Assembly (NCBI GenBank): GCA_965243715.1
Contig: CBDEVU010000017.1
Location: 124,001-188,000, forward strand
DNA: 64,000 nucleotides
Direction: 5' to 3'
DNA from: UBA11606 sp965243715
GTDB taxonomy: Bacteria; Actinomycetota; Acidimicrobiia; Acidimicrobiales; Aldehydirespiratoraceae
This document shows, piece by piece, positions 7,735-17,700 of the stretch. Below the pieces are notes generated by a model. The model did not search any database and had not been told where the DNA came from. It saw nothing but the letters and a program-made list of their open reading frames with translations. Made by a program: the position numbers and the translations under genes. Within the stretch, counting starts at the first letter, position 1, and every line of letters starts with the position of its first letter.

Positions 7735-9095
7735 CGTTCACGGTCTTCGCTACCGCCAGCGCCCTCGTGGTCGACGACATACGCTCGCAGCGCCCCCATC
7801 GAGGCGGGCTCGAGGCGGGCCCGCAGGCGCATACCGTCTTGCTCAGCCGTTTCGACGAGTACCTGGCCCTCCCGATGAACGGAGGCCAAAACATCGCCGC
7901 GATCCCACGGAATCATGAACTCGGCCAACTCCGTCACCGACCGCAGGCGATCACCAATCATGGCACGCAACCGTTCGAGCCCGGCGCCGGAATGAGCCGA
8001 GACCGCCACTGATCCTTGGTCGCGGTTGGCGAGGCGTTCAGACCCCGGACCCTGATCGGACTTATTGAAGACAACCAATTCGGGAAGGTCACGGGCCCCT
8101 ATCTCGGCCAGCACGGAACGCACCGCGGCCATCGAACCTTCCGGATCGGGCCCTGACCCGTCGACGACGTGGACGAGCAAATCGGCGTCGCGAACAACAT
8201 CGAGCGTCGTTTTGAACGCGGTCACCAACTGATGGGGCAACTTACGAACAAAACCGACTGTGTCGGTGGCAAACACTGTCTCGCCGCCGGGCAACGCCAA
8301 ACGACGGGTGGTGGCGTCAAGAGTGGCAAAGAGTCGGTCCTCTACGAGTACGTCAGCATCGGTGAGTCGGTTGAGTAGCGATGACTTGCCTGCATTGGTG
8401 TAACCCACAAGGGCCAGCGAACGGTTCCGGGTACGGGACCGCTGCTTGGTCTGGGTCACCCGATGAGACTGCACCTTGCGGAGGTCCGCTTCGAGTTTAT
8501 GAACCCGTCGGACGAGTCGCCGACGGTCGACCTCGAGCTGAGTTTCCCCCGGACCCCGTGTGCCAATACCACCACCCTGCTGGCTGAAGCGGCGACCAGA
8601 ACCTTGCAGACGAGGCAGTCGATACCGCAACTGGGCCAACTCGACTTGGGCTTTGCCTTCGAGGCTGCTGGCGTTTTGGGCAAAAATATCGAGGATCACC
8701 GCGGTACGATCGAGCGCCGAGCGGCCAAGGATCTTCTCTAGGTTAAACTGTTGGGCGGGGGTGAGTTCGTTGTCAAAAACAACCGTGTCGCAATCCACCC
8801 GCTCGGCCACTTCTTTGATCTCGAGCGCTTTGCCTTTACCGACATAGGTCGCCGCGTCTGGGCTGATCCGACGCTGCTGCAGTCGTTCGACCGCATCGGC
8901 TCCAGCGGTATCGACGAGCAGGGCGAGTTCGTCGAGCGACGCATCGGTGAGTTCTGGCGGGGTTCCGGGGGTACTCACTCCGACGAGGATAATCTTCTCC
9001 CGAAATGTGCGTTCAATGAGTCCGTCAGCGGCGCCGCCATAGTCGCCAAACGCGCCACGATGCAGCGATGGTTTGTCGAGATCAGGGTTGGACAT
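7731..9095 (-). CDS. hflX: GTPase HflX (ribosome-associated)
   Basis: The product has the HflX N-terminal domain (DASLDELALLVDTAGADAVE and the YVGKGKALEI glycine-rich box), a coiled-coil linker with SQQGGGIGTRGPGETQLEVD, then a G domain with GYTNAGKSS (G1), DTVGFVRKLPHQLV (G3, with the FxxL-type loop) and NKSD (G4). HflX splits or rescues stalled ribosomes in other bacteria. The frame is open to 9176, but the first 27 residues lie within dapF and look unrelated; I take the ATG at 9095, giving 454 residues and a 14-bp overlap with dapF. It is embedded in the dap operon, a common actinobacterial arrangement. Confidence 0.93.
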   Translation of the reverse strand: MSNPDLDKPSLHRGAFGDYGGAADGLIERTFREKIILVGVSTPGTPPELTDASLDELALLVDTAGADAVERLQQRRISPDAATYVGKGKALEIKEVAERVDCDTVVFDNELTPAQQFNLEKILGRSALDRTAVILDIFAQNASSLEGKAQVELAQLRYRLPRLQGSGRRFSQQGGGIGTRGPGETQLEVDRRRLVRRVHKLEADLRKVQSHRVTQTKQRSRTRNRSLALVGYTNAGKSSLLNRLTDADVLVEDRLFATLDATTRRLALPGGETVFATDTVGFVRKLPHQLVTAFKTTLDVVRDADLLVHVVDGSGPDPEGSMAAVRSVLAEIGARDLPELVVFNKSDQGPGSERLANRDQGSVAVSAHSGAGLERLRAMIGDRLRSVTELAEFMIPWDRGDVLASVHREGQVLVETAEQDGMRLRARLEPASMGALRAYVVDHEGAGGSEDRER

Positions 9096-9897
9096 CGGGA
9101 AGTTCGAGATCAGCAATATGAGTGGCGGGTCCGGTGAGGGTAACCGGTCCGCTGAGATCGACCAGCGCCTCGCCACCGGGCATGCGAACCACGACCTTGT
9201 AGCCGACGAGCCCCCAACGGTAGAAAACGTAGGCCGCTACCGTCGCGCCGGTGCCACAGGCATCGGTAACCCCTGCGCCGCGTTCCCAGACCCGCACAGT
9301 CAACTCGTTGCCGCCAGTAACCGCCACGAAGTGGACGTTGATGCCATCTTCGAAGTGCGCTTCGACCGCGGGACCGGCGATCAGTAGATCAATCGCTTCG
9401 GGATCTTCTACCTGGCAGATGACGTGGAGGTTGCCGACATCGCCGGTTTCCCAGCGGGTGACTAACTCGACGCAAGAACCAACCGCGGCCATGAGGTTGT
9501 CGACGTTGGGATCAGGCCCGGGACACACAACACCCATGTCGACCGTGGCGACCACCGTATTGGGATCGTCGGTGGCGTGGACGGTGCAGTGGCGAACACC
9601 AGCGGGGGTCGACACGTCGAGTTCGAGGGCCAACTCACCTCGTTGGCGGGCCACCGCCTGGGCGAAGCAGCGTAAGCCGTTGCCGCTGAGCGCCGCTGGA
9701 CTACCGTCGGAGTTGAGCAACCACATCGCCATTCCGTCGCCGGAGGGCAGGCCAAAGATCAAACCGTCGGCCCCGATTCCCGTTCGACGATCGCACCAGG
9801 CCACGGCTTGGCTCGCCGCGTCGAGGGGTAGTCGGTCAACGAGTGCGACGAGGAAATCATTCCCTAATCCGTGGTGCTTCGATAGTCGTACAACCAT
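9082..9897 (-). CDS. dapF: Diaminopimelate epimerase
   Basis: Converts LL- to meso-diaminopimelate for lysine and peptidoglycan. Both catalytic cysteines are visible: GNGLRCFAQAV in the N-terminal half and DACGTGATVAAY in the C-terminal half; the substrate-loop HHGLGNDFLV opens the protein. I prefer the ATG at 9897 (272 residues, MVVRLSKHHGLGND) because that is where family similarity begins. The longer frame from 9942 would overlap miaA by 16 bp and add 15 unrelated residues. It follows miaA in the same operon and precedes hflX. Confidence 0.93.
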   Translation of the reverse strand: MVVRLSKHHGLGNDFLVALVDRLPLDAASQAVAWCDRRTGIGADGLIFGLPSGDGMAMWLLNSDGSPAALSGNGLRCFAQAVARQRGELALELDVSTPAGVRHCTVHATDDPNTVVATVDMGVVCPGPDPNVDNLMAAVGSCVELVTRWETGDVGNLHVICQVEDPEAIDLLIAGPAVEAHFEDGINVHFVAVTGGNELTVRVWERGAGVTDACGTGATVAAYVFYRWGLVGYKVVVRMPGGEALVDLSGPVTLTGPATHIADLELPDVQP

Positions 9898-9926
9898 GTG
9901 GGCACCATTGTCGCAGGTCTGAAGCC

Positions 9927-10853
9927 TCAGGAGGCAAGACATCTTCGAACTTCATCCCAAATCCTGAGCACTTCGGCTGTGTCGGCGGGGGCATCGACCC
10001 ACCGAACTCGAGGATCGCGACGAAACCAGCGCTCTTGACGGCGAGCGAATTGACGGGTCCGGGTGATGGCCGCGGTCACGGCCTCCTCCAGCGTGCATTC
10101 ACCCGCGAGGTGGGCCAGCAGTTCACGGTAGCCCAACGCTTGGGCCGCGGTCCGGCTCACACCAGTGGCAGCCAACGCTTCAACTTCGGCGAGAAAGCCC
10201 GCCTCGAGTTGTTGGTCGTAGCGCCGCGCAATGCGCTCGTTGAGAACTTCTCGGGGCCACCGGAGCGCGACCTGAACGAACCGGGTGGGCCGGTATTGCT
10301 GAAGACCAGGACCAAACGACGAGAACGGCCGGCCGGTTCCAAGCGTGACCTCCAACGCCCGCACCACCCGTCGCCGATTCGATGGTTCCGTGCGGCGGGC
10401 AGCAACCGGATCGAGGCGGGCCAGTCGGGCGTGTAGTCGTTCGGTGTTGGATTCTGTTTCGAGTTCGGCCCGAACGTCGGGGAACTGACCGGGGAACTCT
10501 AGGTCGTCGATTACCGCCCGCAGGTAGAGGCCGGTGCCACCTACGAGAATTGGTTGCGCGCCTCGGTGGCGGACATCGGCGAGCGCCTCGCGGGCCGCGG
10601 CCTGAAAGTCATGCACCGTGTAAGAAATCGTCGGTTCGACAAGATCAAGAAGGTGATGGGGTACGGCCGAACGTTGCGCCGGGGTTGGCGTGGCGGTGCC
10701 GATATCCATCCCTCGATACACCTGCATAGAGTCGATGGAGATCAACTCGACGTCGCCCACCTCGTCGGCCAAGGCAAGAGCCAACGCCGACTTGCCCGAC
10801 GCGGTCGCCCCCAAGATAACAAGCGGTCGATCCCGGCGAGAACCGGCTTGCAT
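9927..10853 (-). CDS. miaA: tRNA dimethylallyltransferase
   Basis: Transfers the dimethylallyl group to A37 of tRNAs that read UNN codons. The P-loop LGATASGKSALAL stands at the N-terminus, followed by SIDSMQVYRGMDIGTATP, HHLLDLVEP and VGGTGLYLRAVIDDL, all MiaA hallmarks; the C-terminus has the RTRQFARRQERWFR basic box. The frame is open to 10949, but I place the start at the ATG at 10853, just two bases past the miaB stop, which gives 309 residues. MiaB, which methylthiolates the same nucleotide, is encoded immediately upstream. Confidence 0.93.
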   Translation of the reverse strand: MQAGSRRDRPLVILGATASGKSALALALADEVGDVELISIDSMQVYRGMDIGTATPTPAQRSAVPHHLLDLVEPTISYTVHDFQAAAREALADVRHRGAQPILVGGTGLYLRAVIDDLEFPGQFPDVRAELETESNTERLHARLARLDPVAARRTEPSNRRRVVRALEVTLGTGRPFSSFGPGLQQYRPTRFVQVALRWPREVLNERIARRYDQQLEAGFLAEVEALAATGVSRTAAQALGYRELLAHLAGECTLEEAVTAAITRTRQFARRQERWFRRDPRVRWVDAPADTAEVLRIWDEVRRCLAS

Positions 10854-10854
10854 G

Positions 10855-12324
10855 TCAGCTAGCGGTGACGGCAATACGCGTACGGTGACGAGCCGGGATC
10901 GTGGCTTCGATGAACTCTCCTCGCAGGTGATTGACCCGCGCCTCGACAATACGCACCGTGGCGTAGCTGCCGATCTTGAGTCGCTCGGGGCAGGCGAAGT
11001 GTACGAGCGTGTTACGACGACTCCGGCCGGTAAGCATGCGGGGGTCTTTCTTGCTCGGTCCCTCCACCGTTACTTCTTCAATGAGGCCGACCCGCGCCTC
11101 GTGACCGCGCAGACTCGACCGCACGATGACAGCGCGGAGCCGTTCGTACCGGGCAACCGCTACGTCGTGGGGGACGAAGTCGGCTTCCATAACCGCGGCT
11201 TCGGTGCCCGGCCGAGGGGAGAACACGAAGGTGAACGCGGCATCGAACTGCGCCGCCGCGGCAACCTCAAGCGTGCGCTCAAAGTCCTTGTCGGTCTCGG
11301 TGGGAAAGCCGACGATTATGTCGGTCGAAACGGCCAAACCGGGGATGGCGGCTCGGGCTTCGGCGACCTTTTCTAGGTAGCGTTCGGCGGTGTAGCCGCG
11401 GTGCATCGCGGCGAGGATCGAGTCGCTCCCCGACTGGAGCGGAAAGTGCAAGTGTTCGCAGACCGCCTCCGTTTCGGCCATCGCCGCGAACGTCTCGCTA
11501 CGCATGTCTTTGGGATGCGGGCTGGTGTAGCGGACCCGATGAATGCCCTCGACGACACCAACGGCGCGCAGCAAATCACCAAACAAGGGGCGGGGCCGAC
11601 GATCACTGAGCCAGCGAGGACCACACCACCAAGCATCGTCACCGCGTTCGTCTGCTACGTCGCCGTCCCCGCGCCGGGCCAGGGCCAAATCCCGGCCGTA
11701 ACTGTTGACGTTTTGGCCGAGCAAAGTGATTTCACTGACCCCATCACCAGCGAGGCGGCGAACCTCATCGACGAGTTCGCCAAACGGACGGCTGATCTCG
11801 GGCCCGCGAACGGCGGGGACAATGCAGAACGCGCACTTGTTGTCGCAACCGATTTGGATGGTGACCCACGCCGCGTGAGCAACCTCGCGGCGCGTCGGCA
11901 GCGCGGACGGGAACGCCTCAGCGTCGTGGCGGGCGGTGGCCTCGAGAATCTCGACGATAGGGCCATGGTTGGCCGCGTGGTCGAGCAACTCGACCGCCCG
12001 GTGGACGTTATGAGTTCCGAACACGACATCGACATGAGCTGCCCGGTCACGGATCGTGGCACGGTCCTTTTGCGCCAAGCACCCGCCGACTGCGATCTGC
12101 AGCTTCGGGTTGGCATTCTTGAGCGCCTTTAGGTTCCCAAGCGCACCGTACAACTTGTTGTCGGCGTTCTCACGAATGCAGCACGTGTTGAGAACAATGA
12201 CGTCCGCCTCCGCGTCGCTATCGGCACGGATCATGCCGTCGGCCTCCAACAATCCGGCGATCCGCTCCGAATCGTGTTCGTTCATCTGACAACCGTAGGT
12301 ACGGATGACGTAAGATTTGCTCAC
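10855..12324 (-). CDS. miaB: tRNA-2-methylthio-N6-dimethylallyladenosine synthase
   Basis: Radical-SAM methylthiotransferase acting after MiaA on A37. The N-terminal UPF0004 cysteines appear in RTYGCQMNEHDSERIAG, VLNTCCIRENAD and AVGGCLAQKD; the radical-SAM cluster is GCDNKCAFCIVP; the C-terminal region has a TRAM-type beta domain with GRSRRNTLVHF. An insert of about 35 residues (after VNSYGRDLALARR, ending in RPRPLFGDLL) is absent from E. coli MiaB and seems to be lineage-specific. Start is GTG at 12324, inside the copy of the duplicated recA/miaB junction, so the defence island sits directly upstream and has replaced whatever promoter context existed before. Confidence 0.94.
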   Translation of the reverse strand: MSKSYVIRTYGCQMNEHDSERIAGLLEADGMIRADSDAEADVIVLNTCCIRENADNKLYGALGNLKALKNANPKLQIAVGGCLAQKDRATIRDRAAHVDVVFGTHNVHRAVELLDHAANHGPIVEILEATARHDAEAFPSALPTRREVAHAAWVTIQIGCDNKCAFCIVPAVRGPEISRPFGELVDEVRRLAGDGVSEITLLGQNVNSYGRDLALARRGDGDVADERGDDAWWCGPRWLSDRRPRPLFGDLLRAVGVVEGIHRVRYTSPHPKDMRSETFAAMAETEAVCEHLHFPLQSGSDSILAAMHRGYTAERYLEKVAEARAAIPGLAVSTDIIVGFPTETDKDFERTLEVAAAAQFDAAFTFVFSPRPGTEAAVMEADFVPHDVAVARYERLRAVIVRSSLRGHEARVGLIEEVTVEGPSKKDPRMLTGRSRRNTLVHFACPERLKIGSYATVRIVEARVNHLRGEFIEATIPARHRTRIAVTAS

Positions 12325-12368
12325 CCCTCGGAGGCTACCGGCGTGCCCTCAATCTTCGAGGGTGATGG
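12318..12368 (-). repeat. Left copy of recA-end/miaB-start direct repeat (att-like)
   Basis: Three exact blocks here (12318-12329, 12333-12344 and 12346-12368) recur in the same order and orientation at 38719-38730, 38737-38748 and 38757-38779. The third block, 23 bp, is the last codons of recA: read on the minus strand it still encodes ITLED followed by stop, although the recA body is 26 kb away. The first block holds the miaB start codon. Thus this copy is a native miaB start fused to a duplicated recA tail and marks the left edge of the inserted island. Confidence 0.85.
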
Positions 12369-12645
12369 CGAGACGAACTAGACGCCCCCTGGGCCGTCAC
12401 TGCTGACCTGATGCCACAGGGCGGTCATACCGAAACGGTTTCACCCAAGAAGATCTCGCTGGAAGAGACCGCCACCGTGCCAAACCTGACAAGGCCTTTA
12501 TTCGTAAGGAATTTGTGCGGCAGGGCCGGCAAGGCACCTCGCCGAAATGCTGAAATACCCCTGAAACGCCAAATGGCGCCAGCACAATGTTCTGTCAGAG
12601 GATCTTCTTGAAGACCAGAGTCGGCCGTCACTCATGCAAATGTTG
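12369..12645. other. Non-coding island edge, nothing recognised
   Basis: The stretch between the left repeat and the stop of the last island gene contains only short frames on both strands, without family resemblance or ribosome sites. No strong terminator with a U-run, no integrase remnant and no RNA gene was recognised. It may be a leftover of the element's lost end. Confidence 0.4.
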
Positions 12646-14778
12646 CTACCCCGGCTCAACAGCCTCGAGGTAGCGGCTGGGTCGGCCGAACCAGCCGATC
12701 CACAGGTCTTCGCGGGCACGGGTGGCGGCGACGTAGAGAAGGCATCCTTCTCGCTGCAGATCCTCGCGGTGTTGGACTTCGTCGGCGGTCTTGTCGGTCA
12801 GCGCGAGGGGCTCGGGGATACGTTCGTCGTCGGCGCCGATGATGGCGACGCAGCGGAACTCGAGACCTTTGACACGGTGCATGGTGCAGAGGCGCACTCC
12901 CCCACTGGTGGGGACCGACCGGCCGAGCCGACATGTCTGCATACCTTCGGCTTTGAGGTGTCTCTCGACTGAGTCGAGGTCTTTGCCTCGACGTGCGGTC
13001 ACGACAATGTCCTCTTCGGCGACGCCGTCGGCGTTCCACTGCTTCACCTGGCTGACGAGGGATTCGATCTCGTCTCGGCGACTCTTCGCGCCGTGCAGAG
13101 TGGGCTCGGGGCCGTGCATGAACGAGTGGTAACCGGCGAAATCGTGCGAGTCGAGACCTCCGTCGAGGTCGTCGTAGCTGTGTGTTCCCAGCAATTGGAG
13201 TGACCAGCGGAGGATCTCATGGGTGGTTCGGTAGTTGATGCGGAGCCTGTGTGACCGACCGCGGATTTTGATGCCGACTTTGGACAGCGACGAGCGCCGA
13301 TCGTAGATGCGCTGGTGACTGTCGCCCACGATGAACAGGTCGTTGGGTTCTTCGGACGCGGCGGCGCGAAGCATTCGCCACTGGGTCTCATGCAGATCCT
13401 GGGCTTCGTCGACGATCACGTGCAGGTATGGCCGGATTTCTCGTCGGGCGAGGTATCCGGCGGCAGCATCCGCGAGTTGCAGAAACGTACGCCGGTTGCT
13501 GTCGGCGAGACGTTGATTGAACGCTTCGATGGCCTTCCAAACCCCGGCGCGGTCGCGGCGGGTGAGCCGTACCCCTCGCCCGACCCGCGACACTTGGAAG
13601 TAGTCCTCTCGCGAGCGACAGCCCTGGGCCAGCACCACCTGTTCCCACTCGTTGGCAAGGAATTCAGCGCGATGATCCGTGCCGAGTTCGTCCGCGACGG
13701 CTTCCCAGACCAATGCCAGTTCGCGGTCGGCGATAATGGCGGGCCTCTGCCCTTCGACCTCGCGTACGAAGCGCATGGCGAGGCGGTCGACATTGATGAC
13801 CTCCACGACATCGAGCAGCCCGGTTCCTCCGAGCTCGCGGAGATCGCGGTCGATCGATTCAGCCAGGTTCTTCGTGAAGGTCGTGAACAGGATAGGCTTG
13901 CCGGAGCGGTCCTCGAGCGAGTCGGCGAGATACTTGGCCCTATGCATGGCGACGACTGTCTTGCCAGTGCCCGCCCCGCCGGTGACCCGCACAGGCCCAT
14001 TGTGCACAGGCTTGTAGGCGATGCGGTGCTGGCTGTGGTGCAGGAATGTTCGCCACTGGGCGAGCGGCTTCGCCAACATGTCATGCAGGTCGGCTTCGTC
14101 GGTGACGATGTGGAACTGGCTGCGTCCGGCCGGCGTTTCCAAGGCAATCTCGAGGTCGTCCTCCTCGATCGAACCGGGAGAGAATGCACCGGCGATTTGG
14201 CCGTAGATCTCATCGACGCTGTCGGTGCCGATCAGCACGATCAGCGCCTCGCGCTGACCGGGCGGAACGATGCCGATGATCGCCTCAAGCTGATTTTCAT
14301 AAGTGAAGGCGCGAAGTGCCGGAAGCAGTGTCTCTTCCACGCCGAGTTGGCGGAAGTCCTTGTCCTTGCGATGGGCGAACAGCTTATCTGCGCCGGAGTC
14401 GACGACAGGTTCGTTGGCCGCTGCCTCGATCGCCTCGATGTCGATGACTTCGACGGCACCGGTCTGCACGTTGACCTTAAAACGGTTTCTGGCCATCCAG
14501 GCGTCGGAGGCGTCGTGCGTGAGGATCTGGTGGAGGATGAACTTATTGTCGCTAACCGCGCAGACAATCCCGCGATGGTTGTCATCGATCCGGACTGTTC
14601 GTGCCCGCGCGTCTTTCTGATTTTTGTGGGTCTCGAGGTGGACGCCTTTGCGGTTGGCCAGCTCGGTGGCGGTGGAGCTGCGGAAGATGCCTATCAATTC
14701 GGACACCCGATTGCGGGCGCGTTTCTCGAGCTTGGCGTACTCCTTGAGAAGGTCGGCTGACAGTGCCAGTTCGGCCAT
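12646..14778 (-). CDS. UvrD/Rep-type superfamily 1 helicase with ParE/RelE-like N-terminal domain
   Basis: A 710-residue protein. Residues about 1-115 resemble a ParE/RelE toxin fold: a leading helix, GVHLETHKNQKDARARTVRI, then a RGIV strand, HDASDAWMARNRF and a VNVQTGAVEV end. From about residue 264 the SF1 helicase follows: GGAGTGKT (Walker A), VDEAQD near 455, the GDSHQRIY box, MHRVKGLEF and the C-terminal YVAATRARED. The start codon shares one base with the stop of the giant helicase gene, so it is translationally coupled and the last gene of the island operon. In a toxin the C-terminal residues would cleave mRNA; whether this domain is active or only a scaffold is unknown. Role in phage defence is inferred from context. 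Confidence 0.8.
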   Translation of the reverse strand: MAELALSADLLKEYAKLEKRARNRVSELIGIFRSSTATELANRKGVHLETHKNQKDARARTVRIDDNHRGIVCAVSDNKFILHQILTHDASDAWMARNRFKVNVQTGAVEVIDIEAIEAAANEPVVDSGADKLFAHRKDKDFRQLGVEETLLPALRAFTYENQLEAIIGIVPPGQREALIVLIGTDSVDEIYGQIAGAFSPGSIEEDDLEIALETPAGRSQFHIVTDEADLHDMLAKPLAQWRTFLHHSQHRIAYKPVHNGPVRVTGGAGTGKTVVAMHRAKYLADSLEDRSGKPILFTTFTKNLAESIDRDLRELGGTGLLDVVEVINVDRLAMRFVREVEGQRPAIIADRELALVWEAVADELGTDHRAEFLANEWEQVVLAQGCRSREDYFQVSRVGRGVRLTRRDRAGVWKAIEAFNQRLADSNRRTFLQLADAAAGYLARREIRPYLHVIVDEAQDLHETQWRMLRAAASEEPNDLFIVGDSHQRIYDRRSSLSKVGIKIRGRSHRLRINYRTTHEILRWSLQLLGTHSYDDLDGGLDSHDFAGYHSFMHGPEPTLHGAKSRRDEIESLVSQVKQWNADGVAEEDIVVTARRGKDLDSVERHLKAEGMQTCRLGRSVPTSGGVRLCTMHRVKGLEFRCVAIIGADDERIPEPLALTDKTADEVQHREDLQREGCLLYVAATRAREDLWIGWFGRPSRYLEAVEPG

Positions 14779-17700
14779 CAGCCGTTCCCGGTCACGGCGT
14801 CATGCAGGCTCTTGGCCGTCCATTGGTGAACCGACCGGATGTCCCAGCCCTCGATTGTCGTGTCGTCGTTTGGCATCACCCCCACTTTCGAATCCTGCCA
14901 CGCGGCCTCGATCGGAATCCCGTCGACCTCGAATCCGGCCACGAAGTCGGGCGAGCCCAAATCCAGTGTAGCGGTGACCAATGTCCGTACCGGGCCATCC
15001 GCGATGAGATCGAGTTCCTCGACCATTGCCTCGCTCAGGTCAACGGCTGAAGCAGGCTCAGCCACTCTTGCTGCTATCTGCTCGGCCGAGCCTCGGGTGA
15101 GGATCCAGAGATCGTCCTGGTCGAGCGAGCCCGCCTCGGTGGTGGCCGCCATCCACGCGGTCCGCTCGGTTTCGACCGGACCGAGGAATTGGAGTGCGTT
15201 GGTCCAGTGCAGCCAGCTGCGCCACCGGGCTCGGTGGCCGGCAGCGAGGTAGTCATCGGGGGCATCGGGAGCGGCGGCAACGACGGTCCATCGTTCGGCG
15301 GCCGGGTCCGCTAGGTCGAGGAACGCGGTCAGCCGGAGGTCGAGTTCGTTGGCCCAGCTCGATGCGAGAAGCGGACCGTCGGAGTCCAACGCGATCTCGT
15401 CGCCGCGTGAAGCGGTTTCGACAGCAGTCCCGATGTTCGCGCCCGCAATATGACCTCTCGAACCGACCGAGGCGAACCCTGCCACGAGCGACGCCGCCAA
15501 ATCCCCCCACTGCCCCTCCCCGGGGTGTTCGAGGTAGGTGAGGAGGAGCGACATCGGGTTCTTGTCGAGTGTCTCGTAGTCGAGTCGGTCGGGTCGGTCG
15601 GGTCGTTGCGAGTGGGTCTGTTTTGCGTTGTTGCGCGCCATCCCTGTCAGCAGGGGAACGAACGGCGGGGTTCGGGGCGGGGCGGCTCTAACTGCGTCGT
15701 GGAATGACTCGACGTCGTCCCAGACCATGCTCCAGACAAGGTGGCCGGCAGCTCGAACGCCGCGGCGCTTCTCGGCATCGGCGGCGATGTTGGGGTGATC
15801 TTCTGAGGCGTGGAATTGGAAGCCGTCGAGGTAGACGGCGACGTCGGTGCCGGTGGCGTCGACGCGGCGGATCACGAAGTCGGGGATCGTGGATGGTGTT
15901 GTCCCCATGCCTTCTTGCTCCTCGATCCGGTAGCGCTTGATGTCGTAGCCGGTGCCGAAGCGAAGCTCCCACGCGTCGCGCCCGTCGTGGCCCACGGCGG
16001 GTGCAATGGCCACATCGTCTCGGGTCTTGGCCCAATCCTGGAGTGCGACCTTGAAGCGCCGTTCGAGCTCGGACTCTTCGACCTTGCCGATGTCGACGGA
16101 GCCGACGGTGGCGATGGTGTCGTCGACCTCCCATTCGCTGAGCAGGTCGTCGAGCAGGTGCAGGGCCAGGTCACGACTGACGAGTTCGTACTCGTGGCGG
16201 TCGATCACGCCGAGCAGGCAGCGGTGGCAGGCTTGGCGTCCCTCGTTCACGCACTGGCAGCGGGCGATGGCTTGGCGGGCACCTTCCAGGATGGTGCGCA
16301 TCCGGTCCGGGTCGGCGAGGCGGTCGAGGTAGCCGGTGCCGCCGGGAACCCGGTCGTAGAGGGCGAGGAATCGGTAGCGCCCTTGCCCGTGAGGGTTGGG
16401 CAGTTCACAGGGGAGGATGTCGAGGTGGTCGGGGTCGCCGCCGAAGTCGCGGCGCAAGCCCAACAGCAGTGCCCCCTTGAATGAGGCGAGTCGCTCTTCG
16501 ATCTCGAACATCGAGACCGGCAGCAGCACCCGGACTGCGTCGGTGGTGAGCTGATGGAAGAGCGCGAGGGCCTGCCAGTCGGCGGCCACCGCACCAGAGC
16601 GAACCTTGCACCAACCCTGGTGATGGTGATGATCGTCGGTTTCATTGGGGCGACGACGTGACTCGCGTTCTGCCCCGCATTGGCCGCAGACGGTGAAGCG
16701 GGTGGCGTTCACGTCCTTGCCGTCGACTCGGATCTTCTCGCCCTGGCGTACGGACAAACCGAAGTTGATGAGGCGAATGTCAGTGTGGCGGGCGAACTCA
16801 GCACCGAAGGCCTTGTCGACCAACTGCCATGCGCCGCTGACGTGTGCAGGGTCGACGTCGACGGTGGTGACCACGTCGTACTGCTCACGGCGACGGTCGT
16901 CGGTCTCGTCATAGACGCGGGTACCTTCCTCGGAGCCAGCCGCCCTAGCGGTGCGCAGGCGCAGCAGGCGGTGTTTGCTGCCGACGTCGGCCCAGGCGGA
17001 TGCACCGCAGCGCGGACAACTGTGAGTCGTCTCGTCGGTGATGATTTCGCCGTGGCCGCAATCGGGGCAGAGGCGCCACTCGTCGTGGAGTTTTTGGGCG
17101 GCACTCCCGATTTCGAGGGCATCGACCACATGGCGATGGCCAGCCGCGTAGAAGCTGTTGCCGGGGGCGAATTCGCTTATGGCGAGCGCTCCGGGGCGGG
17201 CGTATTCGTAGTGTTTGACCTCGTATTTGCCTGCGTCGTCTTTGGCCCACATGGTGACGTCGAGCGTGGTGGCGTCGTCGATGAGTGTGTAGTTGGGCAG
17301 TACGCCGAGTCGTTCGAGGCCGATCAGGGAGTACTCGCCGCGCATGTCGCCGAGGAGCTTTCCTACCGAGGCGCGCTGGCCTCGCAGGTCCCCGAGCTGT
17401 TCGTCCTCTGCCCGCGTGCGTTCCTTTGCCTCGAGCCGGTCGATGCCCTTGCTGAGCCGGTTGCGTCGGTTGACGAGGTCCTTGTAGTCGCTCTGCCACA
17501 CCTCGACCGCCGATTTGATGGCGACCTCGACCCCTGCGCCCGCATACTCACGCAGGGTCGCGGCCGAGTCGGTGGAGAGGTGTGGGCCGAAGAGGTCGAT
17601 GAATGATTCGACGTGGTGTGGGTCGTGCATTGCGGCATCGATTATGCGGCGGAGTACGCCTCCTTCGTCGAGGCCGCGGTTGATCACCTCGCCGATCTTT

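Noticed and set aside
12397..12585. 62-aa minus-strand frame in the left island edge, tested as an integrase remnant
   Set aside because: No tyrosine or serine recombinase motif and no similarity recognised; kept as non-coding.
13315..14760. 481-aa plus-strand open frame opposite the UvrD-type gene
   Set aside because: Fully antisense to conserved helicase motifs; no domain seen in the translation.
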